Shown one piece after another: positions 12,490 to 22,044 of a stretch of DNA of 64,000 bases. The notes beneath the pieces are model-generated. The model made no database searches, had not been told where the DNA came from, and saw nothing but the letters and a program-made list of their open reading frames with translations. The position numbers and the translations under genes are program-made. The stretch spans positions 10,982,001 through 11,046,000 of the forward strand of contig NC_091671.1 of NCBI RefSeq assembly GCF_042453785.1, written 5' to 3'. Each line of letters starts with the position of its first letter. The stretch's first letter is position 1. The DNA is from Malus domestica. Its lineage: Eukaryota > Streptophyta > Magnoliopsida > Rosales > Rosaceae.

Positions 12490-12812
12490 CCTCTTCTTAG
12501 CCCATGTTAAGTTGATCATGTTTATTGGGGCTTCAAGGAAGGGATCCGTGTCAATCATCATTTTGGCCTGAGGTTTTTCTACTAGCAACTTTCCTTTAAT
12601 GATGAGATCTTGCACCTAGTCTCTAAACTAGACACAGTTGGTGATGGAGTGGTTGAAGGTGTAGTGCAGCTTGCAATACTTTTTCCCTCTTAATTCCTCG
12701 GGCTTAGGCAACTTTTTAGTGTTATCGGGCACAATTATCCTTGCCCGTACCAATTCCTCATAGATTTATGTGGCCTTGGTTTAGTAAAAGGAATAGTTTT
12801 GGTATTTTGGGG
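12490..12812 (-). pseudogene. gypsy gag/zinc-knuckle-region fragment
   Basis: Minus-strand translation gives IYEELVRARIIVPDN, then PEELRGKKYCKLHYTFNHS, then FRDxVQDLIIKGKL and MMIDTDPFLEAPINMINL. These are typical of the stretch after Gag in plant Ty3/gypsy polyproteins. Two in-frame stops interrupt it (within NCV*FRD*VQD). The match stops abruptly near 12810, where NPF exon-1 sequence begins. Only this fragment supports a gypsy origin for the element. Confidence 0.7.
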
Positions 12813-12858
12813 ACAGAGAAAGACAAATGGTGGATGATGGAGGTAAACACTGTGGTTG
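12810..12858 (+). pseudogene. Second copy of NPF exon 1 (5' part)
   Basis: About 45 bp (GACAGAGAAAGACAAATGG onward) match the exon-1 segment at 6588-6636 and copy A at 891-935. They end at the same GGTTG|TGTT junction with an LTR as the left integration site. One integration event cannot produce this arrangement, so the exon::LTR junction was duplicated after insertion. Confidence 0.8.
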
Positions 12859-14062
12859 TGTTCGGGCAGGAAATCTGGCTGAACAAGGTCCCTGCCTCGA
12901 GCACATAGCTCATTGAGGAGTTGGCACTTTGGTTGATTGTCGGGGTCCGGTTTGCAGAGATGCTACAAGAAAAGAACAAAGTTAGTTCTGAAAGGTGCCT
13001 TTGTGGGGCCTTATGTGTAGCCTTGAGGCTCGCAATCAAAACTAACTAAGTGCTAAAGAGTGCCATTGCCATCTTTGTATGGCAAATGTAGAACAAGTGT
13101 ATTTAAGCCGATTACTTGCACCCCAAGTTATTCTGACTTCTTGTTATCAAAGGATTGTCGTAGATGGGTTAAGTCTACATTAAGTTCTTTTCTATGCCTT
13201 GAGATCAATGACTTTTAGTTCTTTATCTTGTATGCTTAAAGGGTGGAGACCCAGATCTGATCAAGTCATTAGTTTTAATTCACTTTTAATCTTCTTATGA
13301 TAATAAAATTACTAAGTGAACCAGATTTGAGAACTGATGGAACTTTGGATCATCAAAAGACTGGAAATGACTTGAATATATACTAGGAAATACATTATAA
13401 CACCAGATCTATTAATTGAAAGACAAAACAAAGAGAGGCGGGCACAATTTCACCTTGTCGGGCAAGGTTAAACATCTTGCAATCTCTTCTTTGTTGTAGT
13501 TCTAAAAGGTTAGGTATTGAAAGAGGGATGAGTGATAAATGAGTTTACACAAGAGAATCGATACTACATCATTTAGAGAAGGTAGCAGAGCTTTTACATA
13601 AATAAAAGATGTCTTTCTAAAGGAAGTCTAAAGCTAAAAGGGTGCAGAATCTGAACAAAGCACAACTTTTTGGATATTTGCTTGACTGAGAGGCAAGTTG
13701 TATGCTTGTTTGTTTGATTGGTTGAGTGTTCTTGTCTCTGGGCCCTCTTCCCCTATTTATAGGCGAATTAGCCCGACTGCACCATTTCTGCTCTTGTTCG
13801 AAAACAACTGAAAGGTAGTGAGTCATCAGCATTTTTACATGTTCTGCCATTCGGAAAACTGTTGTTAGGCCGAGAGTTGGTTGATTTCCATCGGTTGTTA
13901 CTTCCCTTGTAAGCACCTAACCTTTGCATTTAATGGGGAGCCGTCATATTGCCTAGAGATGAGTATCTGGGCTTGGTGCTGGGCTTCGGGCAAAATCTCC
14001 TTTACTAAGCTCTTTTGGGCTTTTCTTCCCTCGAAGTCTTGAGTTAAATATTAACCCAAACA
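12859..14062. repeat. Right LTR of the exon-1 gypsy element
   Basis: 1204 bp, TGTTCGGG...CCAAACA, closely matching the left LTR base for base over the whole length. The GGTTG duplication and the rest of NPF exon 1 (GGWIIFLFML) follow directly. Confidence 0.9.
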
Positions 14063-14090
14063 GGTTGGATCATCTTTTTATTCATGTTAG

Positions 14091-14112
14091 GTATATATAT
14101 ATATATATATAT
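14091..14112. repeat. (TA)n microsatellite in intron 1 of NPF copy B
   Basis: About 11 TA units directly after the exon-1 donor, where copies A and D carry TC runs. Confidence 0.8.
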
Positions 14113-15424
14113 CTCTGTCTCCCTCTACCTCTCTCATGCTCTTCTGTTGATCACTTATGACTACAAGGAAGTGAAAAAGAAAACTTCTTTCTTAGCAAAC
14201 CATGTGATCGTATTTTATTTTGAGCATGAGCTTTAATGTGCTTGACACTTGCTGCTGGAGGGTGGCAAGCAAATCTGATTGTGTATCTGATTCAGGAGTT
14301 TAATGTGAAGAGCATTGATGCTACTCAGGTGTCAAATGTTGTCAATGGTTGCACTAGTTTGTTTCCTATCATTGGAGCAATTATTGCAGACTCTTTCTTT
14401 GGCTGTTTCCCTGTCTTCCTGATCTCGTCTTATATCTCTTTTCTGGTAATAGCCTCGCTCGGTCTTTACTTTAACAAGTACACATGCTCACATAGTTATG
14501 ATAGCTCTGTTAATCATTGATTTATGATAGCTCTGGTTTTTCTTTGCCATGTATACAGCGACTGTTACAAGTTCTACTGCCGTTGTCTATATTGAGGACA
14601 GTGTCAGTTGGGGGTTGGGATTTGGCCTAACGGCTCTTGTTAATATGATTGGTCTGGTCATATTCTCATCTGGAATCCATTTCTATCATCGTGATAAGCC
14701 ACAAGGTAGCCCATTTGTGAATATAGCTCGTGTTATTGTTGCTAGTATCCGGAAATGGAACGTTAAGCTCTCATCCAAAAGGGAGGATTACCAGTACCGC
14801 AATGATGGAGAGACCAAGACGACTCCTGCAGCACCTAAAAAGAGTTTCATGTACCAGAATTTCCACACGTTCTGCATCCTCACATTGATTTTACGTTGGT
14901 GTCTTCTTTATTGCACGCCTCTTGTTTTTTGAACTGTGAGGCCAAATACAAAATATAACTAGAAGATAATAAGTGACGTCGTGTATATAATTCACGGGTG
15001 ACATAATTCAACCCTATCACAAGCTTCGCCTAACAAGACCTCTAGCTTTTCTGTATGATCGATGATGGAAAATAATGTAAGGTTGACGGCAGAAAAATCT
15101 TGTAGACACAATTTTCCAAAATCTTGTAGACATAATTTCACTTATATTATGTTGTTGAAGATTCATGTAATGTGATGAGATAGTTCTGCGTTTTCCGGGA
15201 CTGAGTGCTATGAAATCCATCCTTGGTGATTGTGGGATTATTGCTCAGCGACTTGGCCACTTAAGGATGTTGGAAACAGCTTTTGGGGAACAATTGCGTT
15301 GTTCACTTCACGGGAATCAACAAGCGAGGAAGCTTTTCCCCAATGTTTTTTTATCTGTAATCATTATTTTGTTGAGTTTGGATGAATACACAGTACTATT
15401 TCTGTAGGAAACAGAGTGCCATGC

Positions 15425-15913
15425 TGTTGGAGCGGGATTTCCCACAAAGTGAAATACCTCCACAGAATTGTTGACCGCAATCCTCACGTTCGCCGAATCC
15501 TTCTTCGAAGTGTCCCAAAATAATCTTCCTCCGCAGCTTTGGCCGGGCGGGGTACATGCAGAAGATACTCCAACGCTCAAGTCAGTCGATTAGTTCCTAT
15601 TCTCGGGATTCTCTCGGGTGTTCTTTACGTACCTGATTCTTTGGCTCCTCTCCCTATTTATAGGATTGCGTACTTGAGATTCAAGTACCACGATCGTCTT
15701 CCTTCCCCACTTCCTTAGTGGTCATCGTCATATCACTACATGCTTTGGGAACAAGTCCCATGACCTGTCTTCCTCTCCCACTTCTCTTCTGTAGTGGGGT
15801 AGTTACCTCGGCACGCGCCCTTGTGCTTATTTCTTGTGGGCTTTTTATTCTGCACAACTCTTTTTCCTTAGATGATCGGCCCATGAGTCGAAATTAGGTT
15901 TTATCCTCCCACA
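15425..15913 (-). repeat. Left (3') LTR of the gag-only element
   Basis: 489 bp bounded by TG...CA, next to a purine-rich tract on the minus strand. The insertion point is confirmed by the uninterrupted relative at 50770-50800, where 'agtgccatgc' continues into 'acaattaagg'. Confidence 0.85.
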
Positions 15914-16065
15914 ATGCCCCATTTTTTCCTTTTTTTACGCATGTAAAATAGGGAAAAACCAAGTTTTTCGATCTCATAAGGCCTTGAAATTGTACTCTCT
16001 AAGCCAAACTAAAACTTTAAGCATTGCCAACCTTGTGGGAGTTGCTTTTTCTAAAAATAAATTTT

Positions 16066-16635
16066 CGAAGAACGAACATTACGAAAGAGGATTTACGAAT
16101 GAACATTACGAATGAACATGAGGACTGACATCACGAAAGAGGTCTAACATTACGAAAGAAGATTTACGAACATTACGAAAGATGACTGACATGACGAACG
16201 AGGACTGACATCACGAAAGAGGTCTAACATTACGAAAGAGGATTTACGAACATTACGAAAAAGCGAACGAGGACTGATGTCACGAAAGAGGTCTAACATT
16301 ACGAAAGAGGATTTACGAACATTACGAAAGAGGACTGACGTCACGGAAGAGGTCTATCATTACGAAACAGGATTTATGAACATTACGAAAGAGGACTGAC
16401 GTCACGGAAGAGGTCCATCATTACGAAAGAGGATTTATGAACATTACGAAAGACTGACATGGCGAACGAGGACTGACGTCATGGAAGAGGTCTATCATTA
16501 CGAAAAAGGATTTATGAACATTACGAAAGATGACTGACATGGCGAACGAGGACTGACATCACGGAAGAGGTCTATCATTACGAAAGAGGATTTACGAAAA
16601 TTACGAAAGAGGACTTACGAAAGTGGACTGACGCC
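16066..16635. repeat. Minisatellite built on ACGAAAGAGG units
   Basis: A degenerate tandem array in which words such as 'ttacgaaagagg', 'actgacatcacg' and 'gaggtcta' recur every 60-90 bp. It lies inside the gag-only retroelement, between its 3' LTR and gag. No coding role is apparent. Confidence 0.85.
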
Positions 16636-16704
16636 TTGTACGTGTTTATTATATAGATCTCTATCCCATCTTGTCTGCACTCCTTCATTCACTTTTACCT
16701 GATT

Positions 16705-16705
<1 letters not shown>

Positions 16706-16764
<59 letters not shown>

Positions 16765-16881
16765 CATATATAAATATTTACCATGTGGGTTTCCTCCTCA
16801 CGCATATAATCCATAATGCTAGGCTGCACACCTAGTCTGCACATCTAATATGCACGCATATGTATACATATATCAATATAT

Positions 16882-16949
<68 letters not shown>

Positions 16950-17082
16950 CGACATACTTGCTTTTCCCCCTCTTATATGTCTATGTACATTCCTGCATAA
17001 ATCACATCCTTGACTGGGCTACCTATCTATTTATCTACATATATATTTTCCTGGACTTGCAGACATCACTTCCTTAACCAGA

Positions 17083-17122
<40 letters not shown>
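16706..17122. repeat. Cluster of (TA)n and (CA)n microsatellites
   Basis: TA runs at about 16708-16760 and 16880-16945, and a CA run at about 17083-17120, all inside the retroelement. They give spurious open frames of IY and TH repeats that should not be annotated as genes. Confidence 0.9.
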
Positions 17123-17132
<10 letters not shown>

Positions 17133-17499
17133 GCACACATATCTGGGTACATTGGCATATATAGGCACATTTTTACACGCAACATAGGCATACCTTTGCG
17201 TACGACATGCAAATCTCTGCACTTACTTCTCATATACTTGCATATATCTCTACACATGTATGCGTATATATTTATATGTCATTACCTTGAGTTCCTCCAT
17301 CCCTATTTTCCTTCACTTCACCTGCTCAGTTTCTTCACCAAGCCTGTGATTTCTCGTTTCAAAGTGGCCTCTTAGCTTATAGGTGATTTTTTATTTCAAA
17401 CCCCTCTTGTGGGAATATTTCAAACATTTCACTTTCGTTATCGATCTCAAAAATCGTTCAACCTTGAGTTTACTCTTAATCAATTTTTTACCTTTTCGA

Positions 17500-18005
17500 T
17501 CTTGGCTGGATCTTTACCCATTCGATCTTGGGTTTTCTTTTCCCGCTCGATTTTCGATTTCCGATCTTGATTGGGTCTCTGCCCATCCGATCTTGGGTTT
17601 TCTTTCCCCACACGATCTTAGATTTCCGATCTTGATTGGGTCTCTGCCCATCCGATCCTGGGTTTTCTTTTCCCACTCGATCTTAGATTTCCGATCTTGA
17701 TTGGGTCTCTGCCCACACGATCTTAGATTTCTGATCCTGATTGGGTCTCTGCCCATCCGATCTTGGGTTTTCTTTTCCCACACGATCTTAGATTTCCGAT
17801 CTTGATTGGGTCTCTGCCCATCCGATCTTGGGTTTTCTTTTCCCACACGATCTTAGATTTCCGATCCTGATTGGGTCTCTGCCCATCTGATCTTGGGTTT
17901 TCTTTTCCCACACGATCTTAGATTTCCGATCTTGATTGAGTCTCTGCCCATCCGATCTTGGGTTTTCTTTTCCCACTCGATCTTATGTTTTCGATCTTGA
18001 TTCGA
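17500..18005. repeat. 65-bp tandem repeat array
   Basis: The word GGGTTTTCTTTTCCC recurs at 17530, 17595, 17660, 17765, 17830, 17895 and 17960: a 65-bp period with one 105-bp step (65+40). Units also share 'gatcttgattgggtctctgcc'-type text. The array sits directly downstream of gag in the element's own direction. The open frames on the minus strand (MGKENP... repeats) follow from the period and are unlikely to be proteins. Confidence 0.9.
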
Positions 18006-18389
18006 TCCTCATCCCTTGGTTTATACTCTTCAACTTTTAGACTTTAGTCTAAGATTCGAATAAAGTGCAACTTTATTTATCATACAATGAGGAGATGTCA
18101 ACAGACATCCAGGGACACCCTCTTTGACATGCAAGGAAGACAATAGGGGATTTACCCTTCAACGTTGCTGGAAACAGAAACTTAGATACGGAAAACATAA
18201 ACACGAGTAGCTAAATGTGGTACTTTCTCAAATGAATTGCGCTTCATGGGCGTGGCACATACTGACCTGTTTCTACGTGCCTGAGTTTATAAGCTCCATT
18301 TCTGAAAGCTTCAGTCACCTCATATGGTCATTCCCATATGCGTCCAAGTTTCCCTACATTCTAATATTTTGTGTTTTCCATGACTTTTC

Positions 18390-19445
18390 TCAATATCCAC
18401 TCAAATCTTTCGTGGTAGTGACCGCTGGAGATGTAACAATAGTCGCGGTGGCCTGCTTTGATTGGATTAATTCCTCTTCCTCTAATCTGGTGAGTCCATC
18501 AGCTCGGGCCATCACCTCTCTCATGTCCAGTGGTGGCGTTTCGATCAATGACTTACGCATCTTTGTTCCAGGCAACGCCCCTTCTCGGAATGCCAAAGAC
18601 GCAGTGTGGGAATCACATTCTTCTAGGGTGGACATCTCTTCGGTGAACCTAGTCATGTAGCTTTTGAGGCTCTCGCCAAAATTTTGTTTGGTGTTGAACA
18701 AGATCGTAATATCTTTTCTTGGCCTCCGATTGCAGACATATTGGGATATGAATGCTTCGCAAAGCTCTGTGAAACTTCCGATAGACCTCGGTTTCAGTTG
18801 CCTGAACCAAGTTAACGATGACCCCGAAAGACTTGAGGGGAACAACTTGCACAGGAAGGCCTCATCGTCTCCTTCAAGCGCCATTTGTTGTTGAAAGTGG
18901 TAAATGTGTTCGACGGGATCAATTGCACCTTCGAATAGCCTAAACTTTGGTTGGGTGAACTTGGCAGGTTTTTTAGCTTTCAGGATGTCCTCTGTGAACG
19001 GCGATTTGCGAATCCCTCTGACTGCTTCCAAGGCAAGTTCTGCTAGGGTCTGAGGCTTATATCCCTTCACAATCTTCTCAATTTGTTCTCGCAAATCAAC
19101 ATCCTTTACCTTTTTCGATCCTTTTCCCCTGTGATCCTCTTCGCCCTGATTTTTCGTCACTTCAACACGGTTACTGTATGGCACGCTACTAGAGATGCCC
19201 CTCTTATCTTCCTTTTCTGCACGTTGTCTCTTGGTGCCGGTTGCACCTTCTACTGCGTTTCTCGCTTCAGCCTTCTTCAACGCTTCATCTACTATCTTTT
19301 TTGTTTCACGCAATTCCCTCGTTAACCTTCTAAATTGTTCCATGGCGAGACAAGGTTCACTATTTTGGGATTGAGACCTTGCGTGTACCGATCGAGTCCT
19401 TGTATCTTCAGAAGGATTCGGAACTTCTTGTGTGGATCCAGTCAT
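18390..19445 (-). CDS. Gag (Retrotrans_gag) of the non-autonomous gypsy element
   Basis: An uninterrupted 351-residue frame from ATG 19445 (MTGSTQEVPNPSEDTRT). The longer open frame starting upstream crosses the primer-binding site, so the first ATG after that site was chosen. The N-terminal third is charged and coiled-coil-like (QFRRLTRELRETKK). Residues of about 170-300 are a Ty3/gypsy capsid-type domain with FRLFEGAIDPVEHI, LCKLFPSSLSGSSLTWF, FTELCEAFISQYV and LKSYMTRFTEEM. It ends in DLSGY with no zinc knuckle, protease or RT after it. Such Gag proteins could assemble particles that use enzymes of a related autonomous element. That trans-use is known for TR-GAG-type elements and only inferred here. 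Confidence 0.85.
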   Translation of the reverse strand: MTGSTQEVPNPSEDTRTRSVHARSQSQNSEPCLAMEQFRRLTRELRETKKIVDEALKKAEARNAVEGATGTKRQRAEKEDKRGISSSVPYSNRVEVTKNQGEEDHRGKGSKKVKDVDLREQIEKIVKGYKPQTLAELALEAVRGIRKSPFTEDILKAKKPAKFTQPKFRLFEGAIDPVEHIYHFQQQMALEGDDEAFLCKLFPSSLSGSSLTWFRQLKPRSIGSFTELCEAFISQYVCNRRPRKDITILFNTKQNFGESLKSYMTRFTEEMSTLEECDSHTASLAFREGALPGTKMRKSLIETPPLDMREVMARADGLTRLEEEELIQSKQATATIVTSPAVTTTKDLSGY

Positions 19446-19488
19446 GTTTATAGCTTGATTTTGTTTCGTTCCCACAGACGGCGCCAAC

Positions 19489-19944
19489 TGTTTGAGCGGG
19501 ATTTCCCACAAAGAGAAAAACCTCCACAGAGTTGTTGACCGCAATTCTCACGTTCGCCGAATCCTTCTTCGAAGTGTCCCAAAATAATCTTCCTCCGCAG
19601 CTTTGGCCGGGCGGGGTACCTGCAGAACATACTCCGACGCTCAAGTCAGTCGATTAGTTCCTATTCTCGGGATTCTCTCGGGTGTTCTTTACGTACCTGA
19701 TTCTTTGGCTCCTCTCCCTATTTATAGGATTGCGTACTTGAGATTCAAGTACCACAATCGTCTTCCTTCCCCACTTCCTTAGTGGTCATCGTCATATCAC
19801 TACATGCTTTGGGAACAAGTCCCATGACCTGTCTTCCTCTCCCACTTCTCTTCCGTAGTGGGGTAGTTACCTCGGCACGCGCCCTTGTGCTTATTTCTTG
19901 TGGGCTTTTTATTCTGCACAACTCTTTTTCCTTAGATGATCGGC
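19489..19944 (-). repeat. Right (5') LTR, truncated at the fusion to NPF exon 4
   Basis: 456 bp collinear with the left LTR up to GATGATCGGC, after which sequence changes directly to ACTGCAATGGTTGCG of NPF exon 4. The 4 bp CGGC belong to both partners. Confidence 0.9.
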
Positions 19945-20609
19945 GACTGCAATGGTTGCGGCGTTTTACTTGAGCACGGCGCTGAGTGATCTTGTTCGGA
20001 GGGTTACTGGATGGCTGCCGGATGATATAAACGAAGGGAGGCTAGACAATGTGTACTGGATGGTAGTTGTGATAGGTGTGCTCAACTTTGGTTATTACTT
20101 GTTATGTGCCAAGTTGTACAAGGGAGTGGAAGGTAGTAGCTCCCCAGTCTCTCAAGGTTAGAAAATAAGGAAAACTAATGAAAAATTAAAAAAATATATA
20201 GTTTTAATGAAAAATGACAAATAAAGGTATAGTGAATAGTATTAGAAAAAGGTAAAATGTTTATATATTGAGCTATGCCTAAAACTTTGTAGAAAATAAA
20301 ATGTCTATCGATGCCGAAATAGGAAACTAATTATTGCCTAAATCAAATTTTCTAGGATTATCCCATCATTCCCCGTCATTTAAATAAAAAGACGAGTGTT
20401 GAGTTCTCGACTTGGACAATATGGTTTCCATATTGAAACACTAGTTTCATGTAATGTTCTTTTATTTTTTTGGCCAAATGTTTTTTTTTTGGTTTCCTGC
20501 GGTGTGACACAAGTTTTATAGGTCGTCATTGATGTTTCTACACAATTTTTATGAACATAACAAGAAGATGAAAATGACAGCAACGGAGTTTCGGCAGTTG
20601 GGTTGTAAC

Positions 20610-20675
20610 ATGGATGCATCACTCTACGTTAATAGAGAAATCGAAATGGTGGTAAATGCGGAGGTTGATAAATAA
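20610..20675 (+). pseudogene. NPF copy C, exon 1 relic
   Basis: MDASLYVNREIEMVVNAEVDK followed by a stop resembles exon 1 of copies A and B (MDASL then a charged stretch and GQMV) but has lost the GGW helix start and the donor site. The preceding 40 bp also match the region before exon 1 of copy B ('gagttgcatcagctgggttg' there). Later parts of this copy may be the debris at 35.7-36.5 kb, now separated by a CACTA element, a copia element and a PPR gene. Confidence 0.7.
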
Positions 20676-21268
20676 TGACAATATTTGATCACGACAGATT
20701 AATGATGCGGATTAGGTAACGTGTTAAAAATGACGGTTTCTGATCCAATGAACTACAATAATTCAAGTAACTTGTTAAAATAAGATTTCAGATAGAGACT
20801 GATTAACACTACTACAATATTAGCTTTAGGCGTCGGATGATGATGGCGGTTTAATAAGCCATTATGTCGGATAAAAGATATCCGACACATAATTCAGTTA
20901 GTGTTGGATAACAATGAAATCCTGTCGGTTATATCTGACATAAATTCCTGACGGATATTTAGTGTCGGATGCAACCGCCATAAAATTATTATAACCGCCA
21001 ATATTTTTTAATTCTTTTTTTATATATAAATATTTTTAACAGCATCTGGACGTTTTAAGTTAATGGTGGCGGTTATAACCAACATAAATTAACTATTTTA
21101 TTATTTTAGTATTCTGGCAGTTATTATTTTAGTATTCTGACGGTTATAACTGACATAAATTGACTATTTTATTATTTTTACGCCAAAATTTTTTCAATTT
21201 GTTGTTCATTCAGATTTCTTCTTCTTGCTCATCTTCATTTTACTCATTTCTTTCTCTTCATTAAAAGA

Positions 21269-22044
21269 ATGTTGTCTGATGGAGATTATTTGCCTGAATC
21301 TTGTTACAAGGCAAAAACACTTATAAATGACTTGGGTCTGATGTATGTGAAGATTGATGCGTGTCCCAATAATTGCATTATATATTGGAAAAACAATACG
21401 GAGTTGACCGCATGCTCAGTTTTTGGTGAATCAAGATATAAAAATGTCAATGAAGAGGATGGCTCTAGAAAAAAAAATCGTAGCTAAGATTATGTGGTAT
21501 TTTCCTTTAAAATCACGGTTGCAGTGGTTGTATATGTCGAAGCATACGGCTGAACATATGAGGTGGCACACAACTGAATGTCTTAAGGATGGATTTATGA
21601 GACATCCTTCAGATTCTCCAGCATGGAAGCATTTGGATAGTTTATATCTGGAGTTTGGGTTAGAAATTTGAAATGTCTGATTAGGGTTGGCCAATGATGG
21701 ATTTAATCCTTTTGGAAAAATGAGGCAAGACCATAACACATGGCTTGTGGTGCTTTCAATTTACAATTTGCCGCCCTGGATGTGTATGAAGCAACCGAAT
21801 TTGTTGTTGTCTCTGTTAATACCAGGACCGCGCAGTCCCGGTAAAGAGATTGATGTGTACATGCGTCCATTGATTGACGAGTTGAATGAGTTGTAGGAGG
21901 TGGGCACTCCCACTTATGATGCGTATTCCAATCAGAATTTTACGATGAAGGATGTCGTCTTATAGATTATAAGTGATTTTTCGGCTCATGGAAAGTTATC
22001 AGGATGGAGTACATATGGATATAAAGCCATGTCCACATTGCATG
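21269..22044 (+). pseudogene. TNP2-type CACTA transposase, 5' part
   Basis: It begins MLSDGDYLPESCYKAKTLI and continues GLMYVKIDACPNNCIIYW, MWYFPLKSRLQWLYMSK, LANDGFNPFGKMRQDHNTW, YNLPPWMCMKQPNLLLSLL and SGWSTYGYKA. This is the order of blocks of the plant Transposase_21 (TNP2) family. At least two frame changes (near 21480 and 21670) and stops (near 21895 and 21963) break it. The CPHC motif expected after the last block is shifted by 1 bp at about 22030. It ends at a nested insertion, and the frame resumes at about 25082. Confidence 0.85.

Larger units (their letters stand above)
6637..14062 (-). mobile_element. Ty3/gypsy LTR retrotransposon, degenerate, inserted in NPF exon 1
   Basis: Two LTRs of exactly 1204 bp each begin TGTTCGGGCAGG and end AACCCAAACA. 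The outer flanks carry the 5-bp duplication GGTTG (6632-6636 and 14063-14067), and joining the flanks restores NPF exon 1. Internal sequence holds a plus-strand plant-mobile-domain gene remnant (8177-12003) and a minus-strand gag fragment (12490-12812), so the element most likely reads on the minus strand. No protease, reverse transcriptase or integrase is recognisable. A second copy of NPF exon 1 lies just before the right LTR (12810-12858), so the interior has been rearranged since insertion. Confidence 0.85.
15425..19944 (-). mobile_element. Non-autonomous Ty3/gypsy element with gag only (TR-GAG-like)
   Basis: The left LTR is 15425-15913 (489 bp, TGTTGGAGCGGG...CCTCCCACA). The right LTR is 19489-19944, 456 bp of the same sequence with the last 33 bp missing. 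On the minus strand a primer-binding site TTGGCGCCGTCTGTGGG (19471-19487) follows the right LTR, and a polypurine tract ending near 15914 precedes the left LTR. The interior is only 3.6 kb: one gag frame plus tandem-repeat arrays and AT microsatellites, with no protease, RT, RNase H or integrase. I count about eleven differences between the LTRs over the shared 456 bp, so it is fairly young. It inserted in intron 3 of NPF copy B after CCATGC. The right target site is gone because the LTR is fused to NPF exon 4. Confidence 0.88.
6569..20161 (+). pseudogene. NPF copy B, disrupted by two retrotransposons
   Basis: This tandem duplicate of copy A is broken into pieces. The pieces are exon 1 5' part 6569-6636, exon 1 3' part 14063-14090, exon 2 14228-14445, part of exon 3 14533-14850, and the end of exon 4 19945-20161. 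Exon 2 has lost its acceptor (GCAG in copy A reads GCAT here). A deletion fuses intron 2 directly to the middle of exon 3, and the exon 3 donor CAG|GTA reads CAT|GTA. Most of exon 4 is missing; the surviving end ('FYLSTALSDLVRRV' to the stop) also has two small in-frame deletions relative to copy A. One gypsy element sits in exon 1 and another in intron 3. It cannot make a transporter. Confidence 0.92.

Noticed and set aside
16850..17375. Open frames of Tyr-Ile and Thr-His repeats
   Set aside because: They come from (TA)n and (CA)n microsatellites inside the gag-only retroelement.
17488..17976. Overlapping MGKENP... repeated peptides on the minus strand
   Set aside because: They follow from a 65-bp array read in different frames; no start context, domain or conserved frame.
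19446..19544. 33-residue extension of the gag frame
   Set aside because: It would translate the primer-binding site and LTR; the ATG at 19445 is the first after the primer site.
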